NCBI GenBank assembly: GCA_031769625.1
Contig: JAUIMM010000519.1
Location: forward strand, 4,087,501 to 4,151,500
Length of the DNA: 64,000 nt
Direction: 5' to 3'
DNA from: Taudactylus pleione
Lineage: Eukaryota > Chordata > Amphibia > Anura > Myobatrachidae
Shown here: piece by piece, positions 11,461 to 20,368 of the stretch
Position numbering within the stretch: position 1 is the first letter of the stretch
Layout: the number at the start of each line of letters is the position of its first letter
Made by a program: the position numbers and the translations under genes
Notes under the pieces: generated by a model
Told to the model about the DNA's origin: nothing
Databases searched by the model: none
The model's input: the letters and a program-made list of their open reading frames with translations, nothing else

Positions 11461-12070
11461 CATTGTACAGTGCCGAATGAGGGGAGGAGAGTTGGGATGA
11501 ATCGGCGGGTACGGAGCCGTGATGATCGGTGAGAGGGTGGCCGGATGCAGTAAAAGTCAGATAGTCATAAAATATATAGGGGCCTATTTATCATTCAATA
11601 TTTGCGCTGTATTCCCCGAAAACCATTTTCGGGGGATAGCCGCAAATATTAAGTATTCTTCGATATCTGTCGCTATCCCTCCATTTCCGTCGGCAACGCA
11701 ACCCCCTTTAGTTTCTATAGGGGATGCAATGCTGACAGATTTATTAAGTTCCAGAATGCGAAACATTCCGAAACCTTGAAGCGCGCAGCATGAGCCTTCT
11801 GAAGATGGCGTAAGCCACTGTAGCCCATGGGCTACACATCACAAATCTGTCTGGAAGAGGGTTCCATAGGAAACATCCCTTGGCAATGGCCGCAGCGCAT
11901 GCGTGATCTGCAGACCACACATGCGCAGGATCCAAGCACAGGAGTGAAGTGACCGCTGTCTCTGCAGGTGGAACTTCATACATCCAGGCAGTATGATCAC
12001 ATCCTGCAATGCGATCATGGGCGCTAATATGGTGCGGTCATTACTAAATGGGCCACACACACACACATAT

Positions 12071-12102
<32 letters not shown>

Positions 12103-12456
12103 TATATACACACACATAGGGTTATAATTATGAGACCGGCGGTCTCAATTCCAACTGCGGAATCCCGGCAGGAGATTTAACATAGGCGGCAAAATTCCGA
12201 CGCCTATGTTAATCCCAACGCCGGACCGTTCGCCCTCCTGCCGGTTAAGTACAATACTTAGCCCGGGGATGGGGGTTAGGTTTAGGAACCACCGTGGGGG
12301 ACTTAAGGTGCTTACACAATAGGCGATGTGGTCACGATCCGATATCATGTCCGATGTCCCTTGAACTTTCCCCGGCACTCCAGGACATTATGTGCAACAA
12401 AAGCTGTACGATGTGTCACAAGATCTATCGTGCACGATCTATAGTTTTGTCGATCT
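11461..12456. other. Spacer with MITE fragments
   Basis: No gene was recognised. 11575-11770 contains an inverted-repeat-like block. 12050-12118 is a CA/TA microsatellite. From 12120 a MITE of the 'GTCGGGAT' type begins (GAGACCGGCGGTCTCAAT, then an inverted pair ACATAGGCG...CGCCTATGT at about 12180-12210), with a GGTTAGGTTTAGG-like stretch at 12274-12288. Its right border is not defined. Confidence 0.45.
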
Positions 12457-12476
12457 TTAGATCGTGCAGGATAGCA

Positions 12477-14178
12477 AACAGATGCTTGCACGGATCAGGG
12501 ATATCTGTGATGCATGTATCTGTAAAAAAATAAAACACAGATGCACGGACGGGAACAGTGAGACCCGTCTGTGCTGCTGCTTAAAAAAATGAAGACCTGT
12601 GTAAAAAAAAATGGCGTGACCCCCTCCCCCAAAAGAGCAACCAGCCCCCGGGCTTTTGTGACCCAGTGCTGGTTGCACAAAATATGGTGAACAAACGACG
12701 TATTCTGTGCAACCAGTACTGGGCTCTGATCCGGTCCTGGTTCTGGAAATACAGGGGGAAAAATGAGTAGGGTCCCCTTGTATTATCCAGAACCAGCACC
12801 GGACTTTTTCTAGCGGGTGGCTAATGCCACAGCCAGGGGAGCCCTTTCACTGGGCCACCCAGCCGAAGCATTAACCCTGACCGCTGGTCAGCCCAGGCCA
12901 GGGATCCCTGGGGAGCTGGGGACCCCCCCAATAAAGGGGTCCCCCTCTCCAGGGCACCACAGGCACAGGCTGATAGTCCGGGGCTATCCCCAGCACCCCT
13001 GGTAGCGGTGGGTGGCGGGTTGATTGTGTGGTGCGGTGTAAATAAAGAATATCAAACATTGTCTTTACAAGTAGAACTGCAAGTCCCAGCTAGCCTGCCC
13101 CGCATGCTGGTACTTGGAGAACCACAAGTGTAAAAAATAGATGAACTAATATTGGGGGTCATTCAGACCCACTCGCAAGCGGCAGTACGCTCGCAAGTGA
13201 GTCAATGGTCCCCACTGCACATGCGCACGACGGAGGGAGCTCCGTCGTGCGCATGCGCGAGACCCGGACTGCGGCAGCCAAGCTGTCGCTCCGGGTCTCG
13301 CACCAAATGGGTCTTGCTGTTCCCATGGGAACGCCTACCGTCTGAAGCTGGCCCAACTGACATCACTAGTGATGTCAGTGGGAGTAATTTTGGCTCTGGT
13401 AGAGCCAAAATCACTCCAGAGCTTGTGGCAGGGAGACCCTACCGCAGGGTCTCCGTCGCAAGTCCGATGGTCACGATGGTCAAGACCATCGCGACCATCT
13501 TTTTGGACGCTCGTATATGCTGTGGGTGGTGACCCACAGCTATACGAGCGTCCAGGAGGACGCTCCATTTTAATGGAGGAGGGCCCTGATTCAGAGCGAG
13601 CGCTCTGCTCAGAGCGTCCGGCTCTGAATCAGGCCCATTGTCTTTTGCTGTGGAACTGCAGGTCCCAGCAAGCCTCCTCGGCATTCTGGTACTTGGAGAA
13701 CCACAAGTACCAGCATTCGGATCATTACAGGCCCTGGTCGTACCTGTAGTTCCACTGCAAAAGCAATATTAAAATAAACACAGGACACACACACCGTACA
13801 AAGTATAAGTTTATTAAACATACATGCACTCACATGTACACACACATTTACTCATACTCACCTATGTATCCCTATAGCATCGGTCCACTTGTCCAGTAGA
13901 GTATCCATAGGGGACCTGTTAAAAAAAAACACACTAACCATCTCCTATGCGAAGTTTGGTCCTCTTCGTTCCAAAGCAGGCATTCCAGAAATCACGGAGC
14001 CACAAACTAAAGTACCGTTCTTTAGGAACGGTACTTCCCGAATGAGAGCTTAGCGGCGGGATTTCACCATGGAAATCCCGCAGCTGAGCGTTCATTGGCT
14101 GAGACGCGAGCCCTCCGTCTCTCAGCCAATGAACGGCTCTCACCATTGAAGTCAATGGTGAGAACCGCAAAGGTAACT
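12477..14178. repeat. Degraded single arm of the foldback element, in two pieces
   Basis: 12477-13128 corresponds to the left arm of the giant palindrome (about 8570-9288). 13640-14178 continues it (about 9230-9760), with the MITE 13154-13636 between them. Roughly 60 bp of arm sequence around GTACTTGGAGAACCACAAGT is present on both sides of the MITE, so the junction is not a clean insertion. The arm stops at AACCGCAAAGGTAACTC, which is almost exactly the symmetry centre of the intact palindrome. Only one arm is present. Divergence from the intact copy is visibly higher than that between the two intact arms. Confidence 0.8.
13154..13636. mobile_element. Harbinger-like MITE with ATT target duplication
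   Basis: A 483-bp element. Its ends read GGGGGTCATTCAGACCC and, reverse complemented, GGGCCTGATTCAGAGC. It is flanked by ATT at 13151-13153 and 13637-13639. The interior is a chain of inverted repeats: GACGGAG/CTCCGTC near 13229-13245, TTTTGGCTCT..AGAGCCAAAA near 13388-13412, and TATACGAGCGTCC pairs near 13505-13555. Relatives are at 54175-54724 and 58381-58666. It is non-coding. Confidence 0.8.
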
Positions 14179-14985
14179 CAAGGTTAGGGTTAGGCACATC
14201 CCCCAGGCATGATTAGGGTTAGGAACCCCCCTGGGAGGGTTAGGGTGCAGGGAGGGGGGGTTAGGTTTATGCACCCATGTGGGGGAGATCAGGGTTAGTC
14301 ATCCGTAAGGGAGAGTTAGGGGGAGGAGAGGGGAGCATTAGTATACTTACCTACCCCAGTCGGGATCTCCTCCATCGGGCATCTGCTGTCAGGATTTCAG
14401 CTGCCGGCATTTCAATTCCATTCCGATCCGATCTATATATACAGATATATATAATATACACACACACAATATGGTACCAATGAGCAGCAGGTACAACAAC
14501 CTGAAGAGGGAGAACATCCACAGCACCCGAGTGGCTGTACTACAGGGATCGTAAGTCGGTCAGGCAGCACCTCGGCAAGTGTCACAGAAGTGGCAGGAGG
14601 AAAGTCCGACGTGCACTGGCTTCATCCATGCATCGGAGATTGAGGCGGTGAGGTACCAGGAGCAGTGGTGCTGCCTCTAGGGGAGGTCAGTGATCAGTGC
14701 CACTTGTACTGGGGAGGGTCGGTGGCCAGTATCACTTGTACTGAGGGGGACGGGGCAGTGTGATGGTGGGGGAGTTGATAACGGGCTGGAATGGGAGACT
14801 AAAGGTGCTGCAGAGAGGTGTGCTACCCACCTGGATCCACTGCTGCTGCTACATTTTCCAGCTGGCTCCTGCACCTCCTGACAAGTCCGGTGCTGAACAC
14901 ACTGGACCCGGTGTTGATGACAGAAGACCCTACGGAGCTGAAGACAAGGGAGACAGGACCCTGTTCTGCTATAAGGTGAGTGTGA
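14179..14985. other. TTAGGG-like MITE interior and spacer
   Basis: 14182-14340 is rich in GGTTAGGGTTAGG-like words, and is followed at 14355-14430 by GTCGGGAT/GTCAGGATTTC words and CTGCCGGCATTTC. The same combination occurs at 34730-35215 and 57405-57800, so this is part of a MITE family and not a telomere remnant. 14470-14985 is spacer with no recognised gene. Confidence 0.45.
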
Positions 14986-15209
14986 CAAAAGTAGGCGGAC
15001 ACTGCCGGCCAGAGTCCGCCTACTTATCGTTCAGTTGGGGGAACTTTCTCCCTACACTAGAACAATAGTTGGTGAAAATCAAACGTGTGGCGGGCATTCA
15101 CTGTGAGGATTTCGGCGGTCGGCACTTCGACTGCCGGCATCCTGACTACATCCCCATACACTATATATATATATATATATATATATACATACACACATAC
15201 ACACACATA
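14986..15209. repeat. MITE fragments and (TA)n microsatellite
   Basis: 14990-15075 carries GTAGGCGGACACTGCC paired with GTCCGCCTAC, a member of the family also seen at 28588. 15092-15150 carries GGATTTCGGCGGTCGGCAC and CTGCCGGCATCC words of the 'GTCGGGAT' family. 15163-15187 is (TA)n followed by CATA/CA repeats. Confidence 0.6.
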
Positions 15210-15277
15210 GAAGTCCAATGGTCCAGCACTACTGTCAAAATGTTGAATAGCCCTCGTGCCCTCCGTTATTGATGAAT

Positions 15278-15479
15278 AGTCAGCAAAAGAGAAAAGTACG
15301 GCAGCACTGAGGGTCTTTAGTAAATGCAATAAATTTCTTTAATCCAACAATTCAGGGCTGGATCGCCCTTTTGATTACCTTGACAAAAGGGCGATCCAGC
15401 CCTGAAACGTTGGATTAAAGAAATTTATTGCATTTACTAAAGACCCTCAGTGCCGCCGTACTTTTCTCTTTTGCTGACT
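15278..15479. mobile_element. 202-bp hairpin element
   Basis: The arms 15278-15370 and 15385-15479 are almost perfectly complementary (AGTCAGCAAAAGAGAAAAGT pairs with the end at 15460-15479). The centre on the plus strand reads TTGACAAAAGGGCGATCCAG then CCCTGAAACGTTGG, the same architecture as the hairpin at 7829-8005. It is non-coding. Confidence 0.8.
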
Positions 15480-15502
15480 ATATATACACACACACAAATA
15501 TA

Positions 15503-15690
15503 TAATATGAGATATGGTAAGAACTTACCCTTGTTATCTCTATTTCTACGAAGTCCATAGGGTTCCACAGGATACCTTGGGGTATAGGTGTGACGTCAGT
15601 CGCAGGGCACCAAAGAGTTAAGCTTTCAGCCTCCCAGGATGCACTAGGTCCCCTTCCTATACCCCGCCCCCGAGCCAAGGCACCTCAGTT
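15503..15690. repeat. DIRS left inverted terminal repeat
   Basis: Matches the reverse complement of 21305-21456 from about 15545 onward with few differences. It begins with an extra outer segment, GATATGGTAAGAACTTACCC, that is matched only in the internal complementary region. It contains the palindrome TGACGTCA at 15591-15598. Confidence 0.88.
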
Positions 15691-15837
15691 AGTTACCAAG
15701 CCATAGGCCGGAGGAGGAGAAGGAAGAGGGAGAACAAAGATCTGGACACATACAAGAATCACATTCTCACCAGAGGGAGACGGAAAACCGGTGACCAGAG
15801 CAAAGCCCATCTGCAGCACAGGTGCGACAGGGCGGGA

Positions 15838-15940
15838 GTCCTGTGGAACCCTATGGACTTCATAGAAATAGAGATAACAAGGGTAAGTTCTTACCATATC
15901 TCATATTTTCTACTTCAGGGTCCATAGGGTATCCACAATA
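15838..15940. repeat. DIRS internal complementary region (ICR)
   Basis: 15845-15905 (from CCCTATGGACTTCATAGAAA to CCATATCTCATAT) is the reverse complement of the element's left outer end (15503-15566). 15906-15937 (TTTCTACTTCAGGGTCCATA and on to TCCAC) is the reverse complement of the right outer end (21425-21456). The two meet at about 15905. This is the known DIRS arrangement, in which the ICR templates joining of the termini into a circle. It overlaps no ORF; the recombinase stop lies just beyond, at 15986. Confidence 0.9.
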
Positions 15941-15985
15941 CCCTATGGACCCTGATACCTTGGGGATGTCCCAAAGCAGTATCCT

Positions 15986-18847
15986 TTAAGGGTGGGGACG
16001 CTCCTGTGCAGAAAGGAGAATCCGCCGCCCGAAGGAAGCATCCTGAGAGGGGAAGGTGTCAAACCTGTAATACCTCACGAAGGTATGGACAGAGGACCAC
16101 GTAGCAGCCTTGCAGATCTGGACTGCAGAGGCACCACATCGAGCTGCCCACGAAGGACCCACAGACCTAGTGGAATGAGCCTTCAGAGAAGGAGGAACCG
16201 GTAGACCTTCATGAAAATAAGCTTCAGAAATAGCCATACGGATCCAGGCTGCCAAAGTTTGCTTTGAAGCAGGCCAACCCTTTTTACGGAAGCCATAGAG
16301 GACAAACAAAGCATCCGACTTCCTAAACGAAGAAGTGCGGTCAACATAAGTCCTTAAGGCCCGCACAACATCCAAAGAGGCCTCACCCACGGAAAGACCC
16401 GGTGAGTTAAAGGCCGTAACAACGATTTCCTCGTTAACATGAAACTGGGAAACAACTTTGGGAAGAAACTCGGGCCGAGTGCGGAGTACTGCCCCGTTCC
16501 CATGAAAAACCAAGAAAGGGGGTCTACAAGAAAGAGCCCCTAACTCAGAAACACGTCTGGCCGAAGCAATAGCCAGAAGGAAAACAGTCTTAGCTGTTAG
16601 CCATTTAAGATCCACTGATCCCAGTGGTTCAAACGGCGGTCCTTGGAGAGCCCTCAGGACCACAGCCAAATCCCAAGGCGCCACAGGTGGAACAAAGGGC
16701 GGCTGAATGCGGACAACACCTTGCATAAAGGTGCGCACATCCGGGATTGAAGCAATCCTACGGTGAAACCAGACAGACAGGGCCGAAACCTGTACCTTCA
16801 AAGAAGCAAGGCGAAGCCCATGATCTAGCCCCGCTTGCAGGAAGGCGAGAATCCGAGACAGACGAAACTCCCGCGGTGCATATCCTCTCGGTCGACACCA
16901 CTGGAAGAATGTATGCCACACGCGATGGTATATCCTCGTGGAAGACGGTTTCCGAGCTCGCAACATGGTACGCACCACAGAGCTGGAAAACCCCCGGGAC
17001 CTCAGCATGGCTGTCTCAACAGCCACGCCGTCAAAGACAGCCGAGTCAGGTCCGGGTGACGACAAGGACCCTGAGACAGGAGGTCCAGTCGTAACGGCAA
17101 CCGCAGAGGACTGTCCACGGACAGACCCTGAAGGTCTGAGAACCAGTGCCGTCTGGGCCACACGGGAGCTATCAACAGGAGCATCCCTCCTTCCTGTTTG
17201 AATTTCCAGATTACCCGTGGAAGAAGGGAGACCGGATGGAACAGGTATGCGAACCGGAACGTCCACCGGATGGACAGAGCATCCACCAGAGACGCCCCTT
17301 CGTCTCTTGTGCGAGACCCGTACACCGGCAACTTGTTGTTGTGCCGGGACGCCATGAGGTCGATCTCTGGAAGACCGCATCTGTCCACCAGTAGTTGAAA
17401 AACGTCCGGGTGCAGGGACCATTCCCCCGGATGAACGTCCTGGCGACTTAGAAAGTCCGCCTCCCAATTGAGCACTCCCGGGATGAAGACCGCTGATATG
17501 GCTGGAAGATTGCGCTCCGCCCAAACCAGGATCCGAGACACCTCTACGAGAGCCGCCCGGCTTCGGGTTCCTCCTTGCCTGTTTATGTAGGCCACGGTGG
17601 TAGCGTTGTCCGACTGGACCTGTACCGGGTGACCCTGGAGAAACCGATGTGCCTGCTGGAGAGCATTGAAGACCGCACGGAGTTCCAAGATATTGATTGG
17701 AAGCTCTGCTTCTGTCGGCGTCCACCTGCCCTGGAACAGATGTGGACCCGAAACTGCTCCCCAGCCCCGAAGACTGGCGTCCGTTGTCAACAGGACCCAA
17801 TTTGGAACCAAGAACGGACGTCCCTCGCTGAGATGGGTCGTCTGTAACCACCAAGCAAGGGACAGGTGAACCTTCGGGGTGAACACAATCGTCTGGGACT
17901 TCAGAGACTGAGGCAGCCCGTTCCACTTTGACAGGATCAGGTGCTGCAGAGGTCTGCAGTGAAACTGGGCATATTCCACCATATCGATCACCGACACCAT
18001 GGAGCCCAGTAACCTCATTGCCGAGTGTAGAGACACCCGGCGGCTGTGCAGACAACTGCGCACCCTTGACTGTAAAGCAGAGATCTTTTCCTCCGTCACG
18101 AAGATCCTTTGCTGTCCCGAGTCCAATAAGGCTCCAAGATGTAGAATCCTCCGAGACGGGATTAGAGTGGACTTCTGCCAGTTGATTAGCCAGCCGTGCC
18201 GTTGCAGCAGGGCAATGGTCAGGTCCAAGTGGCGTAACAGGAGCTCTGGAGATCCCGCCACCAATAACAGGTCGTCCAAGTACGGCAACATGCGGACTCC
18301 CTGCAGCCGCAGAGAAGCCGCCATGACCGCCATCACCTTGGTGAAAACACGTGGTGCTGTCGCCAGGCCAAAAGGTAACGCCCGAAACTGGAAGTGGTCG
18401 CTGCGGATTGCAAACCTGAGGAACTGTTGATGGCGCAAAAGAATAGGGACATGCAGGTAAGCGTCCTGTATGTCCAATGACACCATGTAGTCCCCAGGTT
18501 CCAGCGCCAGAATGATGGACCGTAGGGTCTCCATCCGAAACTTCGGTACCCGCAAAGACTTGTTGAGTTCTTTGAGGTTGAGAATCGGATGATACGACCC
18601 ATTGGGTTTCTGTACCAAAAAAAGATTTGAATAGAAACCCTGGCCCCTCTGGGAGAATGGAACAGGCACTATAACTCCAGCCTGGAGCATAGTGTGCAAT
18701 ACCTTCCGCAGCTCCATAGCCTTGTTTCGGTCTGATGGTAGACCCGTGGTGAAGAATCGAGCCGGGGGTCTGTGCCGGAAGGAGAGGGCGTACCCGTGGG
18801 AGACCACCTCCAGAACCCAAGTGTCTGTCGTAGTGACCAACCAACAC
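15986..18847 (-). CDS. DIRS tyrosine recombinase ORF (with long overlap of RT)
   Basis: An open frame of 953 codons. Recognisable tyrosine recombinase sequence begins near residue 600 and fills the last 326 residues or so (about 15986-16966). The core has an N-terminal helical part (residues about 630-720), catalytic Arg in SARRVSELGAL (about 764-765), the HxxR box in AHSTRSVG (His about 891, Arg about 894), the third-box Trp in AATWSSVH (about 917) and the candidate nucleophile Tyr in FVRYYRFD (about 926-927). The enzyme would integrate the circular DNA copy. The first 600 codons run in another frame over the RT/RNase H gene and match no domain I know. The real start is probably internal, perhaps near residue 600. 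No stop or frameshift interrupts the domain. Confidence 0.88.
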   Translation of the reverse strand: MLVGHYDRHLGSGGGLPRVRPLLPAQTPGSILHHGSTIRPKQGYGAAEGIAHYAPGWSYSACSILPEGPGFLFKSFFGTETQWVVSSDSQPQRTQQVFAGTEVSDGDPTVHHSGAGTWGLHGVIGHTGRLPACPYSFAPSTVPQVCNPQRPLPVSGVTFWPGDSTTCFHQGDGGHGGFSAAAGSPHVAVLGRPVIGGGISRAPVTPLGPDHCPAATARLANQLAEVHSNPVSEDSTSWSLIGLGTAKDLRDGGKDLCFTVKGAQLSAQPPGVSTLGNEVTGLHGVGDRYGGICPVSLQTSAAPDPVKVERAASVSEVPDDCVHPEGSPVPCLVVTDDPSQRGTSVLGSKLGPVDNGRQSSGLGSSFGSTSVPGQVDADRSRASNQYLGTPCGLQCSPAGTSVSPGSPGTGPVGQRYHRGLHKQARRNPKPGGSRRGVSDPGLGGAQSSSHISGLHPGSAQLGGGLSKSPGRSSGGMVPAPGRFSTTGGQMRSSRDRPHGVPAQQQVAGVRVSHKRRRGVSGGCSVHPVDVPVRIPVPSGLPSSTGNLEIQTGRRDAPVDSSRVAQTALVLRPSGSVRGQSSAVAVTTGPPVSGSLSSPGPDSAVFDGVAVETAMLRSRGFSSSVVRTMLRARKPSSTRIYHRVWHTFFQWCRPRGYAPREFRLSRILAFLQAGLDHGLRLASLKVQVSALSVWFHRRIASIPDVRTFMQGVVRIQPPFVPPVAPWDLAVVLRALQGPPFEPLGSVDLKWLTAKTVFLLAIASARRVSELGALSCRPPFLVFHGNGAVLRTRPEFLPKVVSQFHVNEEIVVTAFNSPGLSVGEASLDVVRALRTYVDRTSSFRKSDALFVLYGFRKKGWPASKQTLAAWIRMAISEAYFHEGLPVPPSLKAHSTRSVGPSWAARCGASAVQICKAATWSSVHTFVRYYRFDTFPSQDASFGRRILLSAQERPHP

Positions 18848-19149
18848 TGGGCGAACTGCAGCAGGCGGCCTCCCACCCTGGGATCCCCCAAAGGGAGGCC
18901 TGGACCGTCAGGCCGCAGGCTTGTCATCTGGCTTGGGGGCCGGACGTCTGGTACTCCATGCCTGCTTCCGGGGCTTGACCGATTTCCTAGGGCCAGCCTG
19001 ACGAGTAAACTACTGTGGTTTGGGCCTGCCCTGGGCCCTAGATGACCGAAAGGATGATGGTCCAGAACCAGAAGGAGCAGCGGCCGACGGGAGACAAGCC
19101 GATTTGGCTGCCGCCAGCGTGGCCACAATCTTATCCAGATCCGGACCAA
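17002..19149 (-). CDS. DIRS reverse transcriptase / RNase H
   Basis: A 715-residue frame without internal stops. Reverse transcriptase motifs appear in order: NLFLVQKPNGSYHPILNLK (about residues 175-195), motif A SLDIQDAYLH (about 226-235), motif B LPFGLATAPRVF, and motif C YLDDLL. RNase H follows with Asp in LTTDASLRGWGAV, Glu in INILELRAV, Asp in VQSDNATTVAYI, and the C-terminal box NWEADFLSR. The remaining tail (IDLMASRHNNKLPVYGSR) is typical of DIRS polyproteins. It copies the element's RNA into DNA. The ORF overlaps the gag-like ORF by 140 bp and runs into the recombinase frame. The true start is uncertain: the first 110 residues are basic and unlike RT, and expression may need frameshifting or reinitiation. 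Confidence 0.92.
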   Translation of the reverse strand: MVRIWIRLWPRWRQPNRLVSRRPLLLLVLDHHPFGHLGPRAGPNHSSLLVRLALGNRSSPGSRHGVPDVRPPSQMTSLRPDGPGLPLGDPRVGGRLLQFAQCWLVTTTDTWVLEVVSHGYALSFRHRPPARFFTTGLPSDRNKAMELRKVLHTMLQAGVIVPVPFSQRGQGFYSNLFLVQKPNGSYHPILNLKELNKSLRVPKFRMETLRSIILALEPGDYMVSLDIQDAYLHVPILLRHQQFLRFAIRSDHFQFRALPFGLATAPRVFTKVMAVMAASLRLQGVRMLPYLDDLLLVAGSPELLLRHLDLTIALLQRHGWLINWQKSTLIPSRRILHLGALLDSGQQRIFVTEEKISALQSRVRSCLHSRRVSLHSAMRLLGSMVSVIDMVEYAQFHCRPLQHLILSKWNGLPQSLKSQTIVFTPKVHLSLAWWLQTTHLSEGRPFLVPNWVLLTTDASLRGWGAVSGPHLFQGRWTPTEAELPINILELRAVFNALQQAHRFLQGHPVQVQSDNATTVAYINRQGGTRSRAALVEVSRILVWAERNLPAISAVFIPGVLNWEADFLSRQDVHPGEWSLHPDVFQLLVDRCGLPEIDLMASRHNNKLPVYGSRTRDEGASLVDALSIRWTFRFAYLFHPVSLLPRVIWKFKQEGGMLLLIAPVWPRRHWFSDLQGLSVDSPLRLPLRLDLLSQGPCRHPDLTRLSLTAWLLRQPC

Positions 19150-20368
19150 AGAGAACTTCTCCGGTAAACGGCAACGCTTCCAGACCCTTCTTGGAATCTG
19201 CGTCCGCCTTCCAGGATCGTAGCCACAAGGTGCGACGAGCAGCTACCGCTGCTGAAGAAATTCTAGACACCAGAGTACTAATGTCTAGAGCCGCCTCGTT
19301 GATGTAGGTGGCCGAATCACGGAGATTGCCAATCAACTCCGCCTGTTCGGCCGGACAGCCGGAATCAAAAGAAGCCTTTAATGAATCCGCCCAGCGCTCC
19401 ATCGCTCTGGCAACCCAGCAAATGGCCATAGCCGGCAGTGCTGCCCCCCCCGCAAGGGAATAAGCGGACTTCAGGCAGATTTCCACCTTGCGGTCCATAG
19501 CATCCTTAAGGGAGGACATGGATGGCATCGGCAATGTGGCACTACGGACAAGACGGGTCACGTGAGAATCCACCTGTGGAGGGGATTCCCACTTAGCAAA
19601 AAAATTATCCGCGAACGGATAAGCCACCGCCAGGCGTCTCTGCGGCTGGTATCTTTTGCCAGGCTGTTTCCACGCCTCCTCTAAATGGTCCACCAACTGA
19701 CCCGAAAGAGGAAAGACTGTGGCATCGCCCTTCACGTCTTTAAAAAAGGCATACTTAGATTTAGCCGCTGGGGGAACTTCGTCCTCAATCACCAAGGCTG
19801 TGCGGACCGCCCGAATAAGTCCAGGAATATATACTTTGGACTTAGCATCAGCGTCCTTAGTATGGAGAGGTTCCTGATCGTAAGGATCCAGAATCTCCCC
19901 ATCATCAGACGTCCCTTCGTCATCCTCATAAGGAGCGGACAGAGACGCCACCGGCCGTTTATAAGGCCGCATCACAGACTCCCCTTGCAACACATCCGAC
20001 AAGTGCAGTACAGAACTCGTCAGGGAGTTAACCCACGCTGGCTCCTGAGAAACCGGGAGCGGGGAAATAGGGAGACTGTGGGGTACCACCAATTGTCGTG
20101 GGAAACCCTGCATGGGTGACGACACCACAGACTGCTGGGACAAACCCATCGGAGTAAACGCGGGCTGCGGAGCTAACTTGCCCACTAAAGCTGTTAGCGC
20201 CTGAGCGAAACAAGCCCAGGGCGGCTCCTGTACCGGTGCTGTAACCGTAAGAGGCCGCGCCATGGACAAACACTGCCGGCAAAGGCCCTCCGCGCTACCC
20301 TCCCCCTTTGCTAACGGTACTTTACACGTGGTACACTGTAGCCGGAGGGGAAAATCACTTTCAGACAT
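19010..20368 (-). CDS. DIRS gag-like ORF1 protein
   Basis: 452 residues, beginning MSESDFPLRLQCTTC at an ATG whose complement is at 20366-20368. A four-cysteine cluster lies at residues 12, 15, 30 and 33 (CTTC...CRQC), plausible for zinc binding. An acidic segment near 145-165 (EDDEGTSDDGE) is followed by an alpha-helical region with AMERWADSLKASF and AALDISTLVSRISSAAVAARR. That region recalls the DIRS gag-derived domain known from LAP2-alpha of mammals. Its role is presumed to be nucleocapsid or RNA packaging. The C-terminus is Gly/Ser/Arg rich (GSGPSSFRSSRAQGRPKPQ). It is the promoter-proximal ORF of the element. The LAP2-alpha resemblance is from memory. Confidence 0.85.
   Translation of the reverse strand: MSESDFPLRLQCTTCKVPLAKGEGSAEGLCRQCLSMARPLTVTAPVQEPPWACFAQALTALVGKLAPQPAFTPMGLSQQSVVSSPMQGFPRQLVVPHSLPISPLPVSQEPAWVNSLTSSVLHLSDVLQGESVMRPYKRPVASLSAPYEDDEGTSDDGEILDPYDQEPLHTKDADAKSKVYIPGLIRAVRTALVIEDEVPPAAKSKYAFFKDVKGDATVFPLSGQLVDHLEEAWKQPGKRYQPQRRLAVAYPFADNFFAKWESPPQVDSHVTRLVRSATLPMPSMSSLKDAMDRKVEICLKSAYSLAGGAALPAMAICWVARAMERWADSLKASFDSGCPAEQAELIGNLRDSATYINEAALDISTLVSRISSAAVAARRTLWLRSWKADADSKKGLEALPFTGEVLFGPDLDKIVATLAAAKSACLPSAAAPSGSGPSSFRSSRAQGRPKPQ

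Noticed and set aside
14182..14340. Telomere repeat or chromosome-end fusion
   Set aside because: Words are irregular mixtures (GGTTAGGGTT, GGAGGGGGGGTTAGG) and recur inside a dispersed MITE.
18333..19045. Plus- and minus-strand extra frames inside the DIRS coding region
   Set aside because: Shadows of the RT/RNase H gene in other frames, lacking domains.
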